A stretch of 14,061 nt of DNA, taken from contig JBNJGO010000024.1 of assembly GCA_051819745.1 (NCBI GenBank), positions 1 to 14,061 of the forward strand, written 5' to 3'. The notes beneath the pieces are model-generated. The model made no database searches and had not been told where the DNA came from. It saw nothing but the letters and a program-made list of their open reading frames with translations. The position numbers were made by a program, and so were the translations under genes. This document shows, in pieces, positions 12,601-14,061 of this stretch; position 1 is the first letter of the stretch, and every line of letters begins with the position of its first letter. This DNA comes from SKGA01 sp051819745. Lineage in GTDB: Archaea; Nanobdellota; Nanobdellia; Woesearchaeales; SKGA01.

Positions 12601-12609
12601 TTTTTAAAT
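12601..12609 (-). promoter_or_regulatory. TATA-like box of the 47-codon gene
   Basis: ATTTAAAAA on the minus strand lies about 47 nt before the start, allowing a ~20-nt leader with the SD. Confidence 0.45.
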
Positions 12610-12645
12610 GATAGTAAGAGAACTTACAGAAGCAATATACATAAA

Positions 12646-12655
12646 GTTTAAAAAA
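12646..12655 (+). promoter_or_regulatory. TATA-like box of the membrane protein/regulator pair
   Basis: GTTTAAAAAA is centred about 29 nt before ATG 12680, leaderless type. Confidence 0.5.
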
Positions 12656-12679
12656 AGAACCACATTACAGTAACATATA

Positions 12680-13360
12680 ATGGATTTTTTTGGATGCTCA
12701 GGACCAAGTTGGTTTTCAATTATTGAAATAATCATACAATTACTGTTTGTCACAGTTACATTTCTAATAGCGAGCACATCGTATCGGATTTACCGTATTT
12801 GCAAACAGAAAACAACCCTATTATACGGTCTCGGATTTTTAGGAGTTGGTATTGGGTATCTCATGCAAGCAGTATTGCATTTATTTCTTCTGATAAATAT
12901 TTCTAGCAAAGATATTCTTTCGCTCGCACCTATCGAGGCAGCAAAAAATAGTGCCATTCAGTTAAGCACCATACCGACAGTTTTAGGAATGACAGCAACC
13001 ACTATAGGTTTAGCATTAATTGCTTTTGTCGCCCTCAAACAAAAAGACAGTAAAGTTCTTGGGATTTTTATTATTTTAGGACTTATTGGTATAACAACAC
13101 CATTGTACCACATAATATATCCTCTTATCGCAAGCGTATTTTTAGGTTTTATAACATTACAATACTATAAACTCCACGAACAACGAAAAACAACCCAATC
13201 AATGATAGTATACTCTGGATTTGGATTTATCCTTCTTGGCATGTTACTCCACACATTAGCAAAATATTCAAGTGCATTCTATATTTCAGGACACATTGTC
13301 GCACTAGCAGGATTTGTATTATTATTGTGGAGTCTAATTAAGGTCGTGAAAAAAAGATGA
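12680..13360 (+). CDS. Seven-helix membrane protein of unknown function (226 aa)
   Basis: I do not recognise the family by name. Hydrophobic segments lie at about 10-32, 48-73, 97-118, 125-141, 144-162, 174-193 and 199-223, with a loop of ~23 residues between the second and third. The ends are short, and the positive charge (YRIYRICKQK, then KVVKKR at the end) favours cytoplasmic placement of those parts. There is no catalytic motif, transporter signature or Cys cluster. It overlaps the next gene by ATGA and that gene encodes a small winged-helix protein. The pair therefore looks like a membrane sensor coupled to a DNA-binding regulator. Seven-helix sensor modules (7TMR/MASE type) are the nearest architectural analogy; this is inference. 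Confidence 0.7.
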   Translation: MDFFGCSGPSWFSIIEIIIQLLFVTVTFLIASTSYRIYRICKQKTTLLYGLGFLGVGIGYLMQAVLHLFLLINISSKDILSLAPIEAAKNSAIQLSTIPTVLGMTATTIGLALIAFVALKQKDSKVLGIFIILGLIGITTPLYHIIYPLIASVFLGFITLQYYKLHEQRKTTQSMIVYSGFGFILLGMLLHTLAKYSSAFYISGHIVALAGFVLLLWSLIKVVKKR

Positions 13361-13647
13361 GTAAAAAACGTGGTCGATTGGAAATAATCCGAGACATTTT
13401 AAGTTCCGTGCGAGATAAAGGAGGATCGATAAAACCAACACATCTCCTGTACAAATCAAATCTCTCCCATCAAATGATGAAAGGATATCTTGAAGAACTC
13501 AAGCATAAACAATTCATCGAAGAAGAACTTCACGGCAAGAAAAAACCATCTAAAAAATATGTTCTCACTCAAAAAGGCTACGAATACCTTGCAGAGTATA
13601 GGAAAGTAGCTAGTTTTGTAGAATCATTCGGTTTAGACGAAGAGTAA
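13357..13647 (+). CDS. Winged-helix DNA-binding protein, Sso10a/HTH_45-like
   Basis: The 96-residue protein carries a winged helix: RLEIIRDILSSVRDKGGSIKPTHLLYKSNLSHQMMKGYLEELKHKQF in short blocks at 7-53 (helices 1-3), then KKYVLTQKGYEYLAEY (58-80) as the wing and the start of a C-terminal helix that in Sso10a proteins forms an antiparallel coiled-coil dimer. The K-Y-x-L-T-x-K-G-x-E-Y-L motif is diagnostic of this archaeal group. It starts inside the stop of the membrane gene (ATGA), so the two are translationally coupled. Regulation of its own operon is a reasonable guess. Confidence 0.82.
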   Translation: MSKKRGRLEIIRDILSSVRDKGGSIKPTHLLYKSNLSHQMMKGYLEELKHKQFIEEELHGKKKPSKKYVLTQKGYEYLAEYRKVASFVESFGLDEE

Positions 13648-13712
13648 AAACGTTTTTCTAATAAAGAAACTAATCAAAATCGAAAATATTCCGAACAAAA
13701 TATAGTGTAAAC

Positions 13713-13722
13713 ATATTAAAAA
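13713..13722 (+). promoter_or_regulatory. TATA-like box of the right-edge gene
   Basis: ATATTAAAAA is centred about 25 nt before ATG 13742, leaderless type. Confidence 0.5.
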
Positions 13723-13741
13723 TAACAAATTATTTTATTCT

Positions 13742-14061
13742 ATGATAAATAATCTAAATAAAGAACATAACCTTCGAGGATACGCTTTCGAATATATCTC
13801 AAGAGTGCTTGTGAGAAGGCAACGAGAGAACAATTTCATATTCTTAGTGAACAGATACGATTCGCTGGACGAGATTGCAAGAAAGTATCGATTGACATTT
13901 AACGACAAAGAACAAGCAGAGTGGGTTTCAGAACGTTGGGGAAAAGGAGATTTGATCGAATTTGTCTGCAACAATAAGGAAGAGCGAGAAGTTGAAAAGA
14001 TAATCATTTATGAAGTGAAAACGAAAAGACATGGAGTGAAAAGAAGATATTTTGAAGTATG
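13742..14061 (+). CDS. PD-(D/E)XK nuclease-like protein (partial, runs off the window)
   Basis: 106 codons are visible before the window ends. The N-terminus RGYAFEYISRVLVRR (12-26) is like the first helix, with its conserved Glu17, of archaeal Holliday-junction-resolvase-like or restriction-like folds. Asp70 in KGDLIEF and Glu91-x-Lys93 in IIYEVKTK give the D...ExK pattern of the PD-(D/E)XK superfamily metal site. A basic segment, KRHGVKRRYFEV, follows. A nuclease acting on DNA repair or recombination intermediates is plausible, but the remaining sequence is needed and the family is not certain. The start is supported by the TATA box; no SD is present. Confidence 0.6.
   Translation, partial: MINNLNKEHNLRGYAFEYISRVLVRRQRENNFIFLVNRYDSLDEIARKYRLTFNDKEQAEWVSERWGKGDLIEFVCNNKEEREVEKIIIYEVKTKRHGVKRRYFEV

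Overview
The window looks like chromosomal DNA of a small-genome archaeon, most likely of the DPANN group (Woesearchaeota- or Pacearchaeota-like). That placement is inference. It rests on an archaeal-type glutamyl-tRNA synthetase, an archaeal diphthine-ammonia ligase, a C-terminal C-x5-C archaeal peroxiredoxin, an intron-containing tRNA without encoded CCA, and TATA-like boxes about 25-30 nt before many start codons (leaderless transcripts). Where a Shine-Dalgarno site exists it is GGTG or GGTGAT. The DNA is AT-rich, and a run of 100 Ns at 8629-8728 marks a scaffold gap.

Layout. 1-2223 (minus) is the N-terminal part of a large secreted repeat protein with Ig-like, Cys-paired modules; its 3' end lies outside the window. 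Divergent from it is a plus-strand unit: a DUF134 helix-turn-helix protein whose reading frame continues into a DUF5320-like small protein with its own ribosome binding site, then an Mrp/Nbp35-family ATPase. Next come two convergent coiled-coil genes (3619-4206 plus; 4264-5181 minus, with a C-terminal membrane hairpin) and a peroxiredoxin (5340-5996). At 6049-6422 a minus-strand patch of higher GC holds the stump of an MFS transporter and an unrecognised 59-codon gene. Both lie downstream of guaC (GMP reductase, 6443-7507). A DUF3419-like SAM-dependent enzyme follows (7673-8386).

8387-8989 has no protein gene. It carries a candidate structured RNA (8450-8562), a second copy of its main hairpin cut by the assembly gap, a partial duplication of the tRNA 3' end, and an intron-containing tRNA with anticodon CAT (8790-8920). 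Then come a HIT-family hydrolase, an 81-codon hypothetical gene, gltX and dph6 (convergent, 8 nt apart), a 47-codon acidic gene with a stem-loop/T-tract terminator, a seven-helix membrane protein overlapping a winged-helix regulator by ATGA, and a partial PD-(D/E)XK-like nuclease at the right edge.

The genes are mostly housekeeping (translation, purine recycling, peroxide defence, diphthamide). The least explained parts are the hairpin pair beside the tRNA, the Mrp ATPase without its CxxC, the synthetase with a degraded second signature, and the small genes. No transposase, integrase or CRISPR array is visible.
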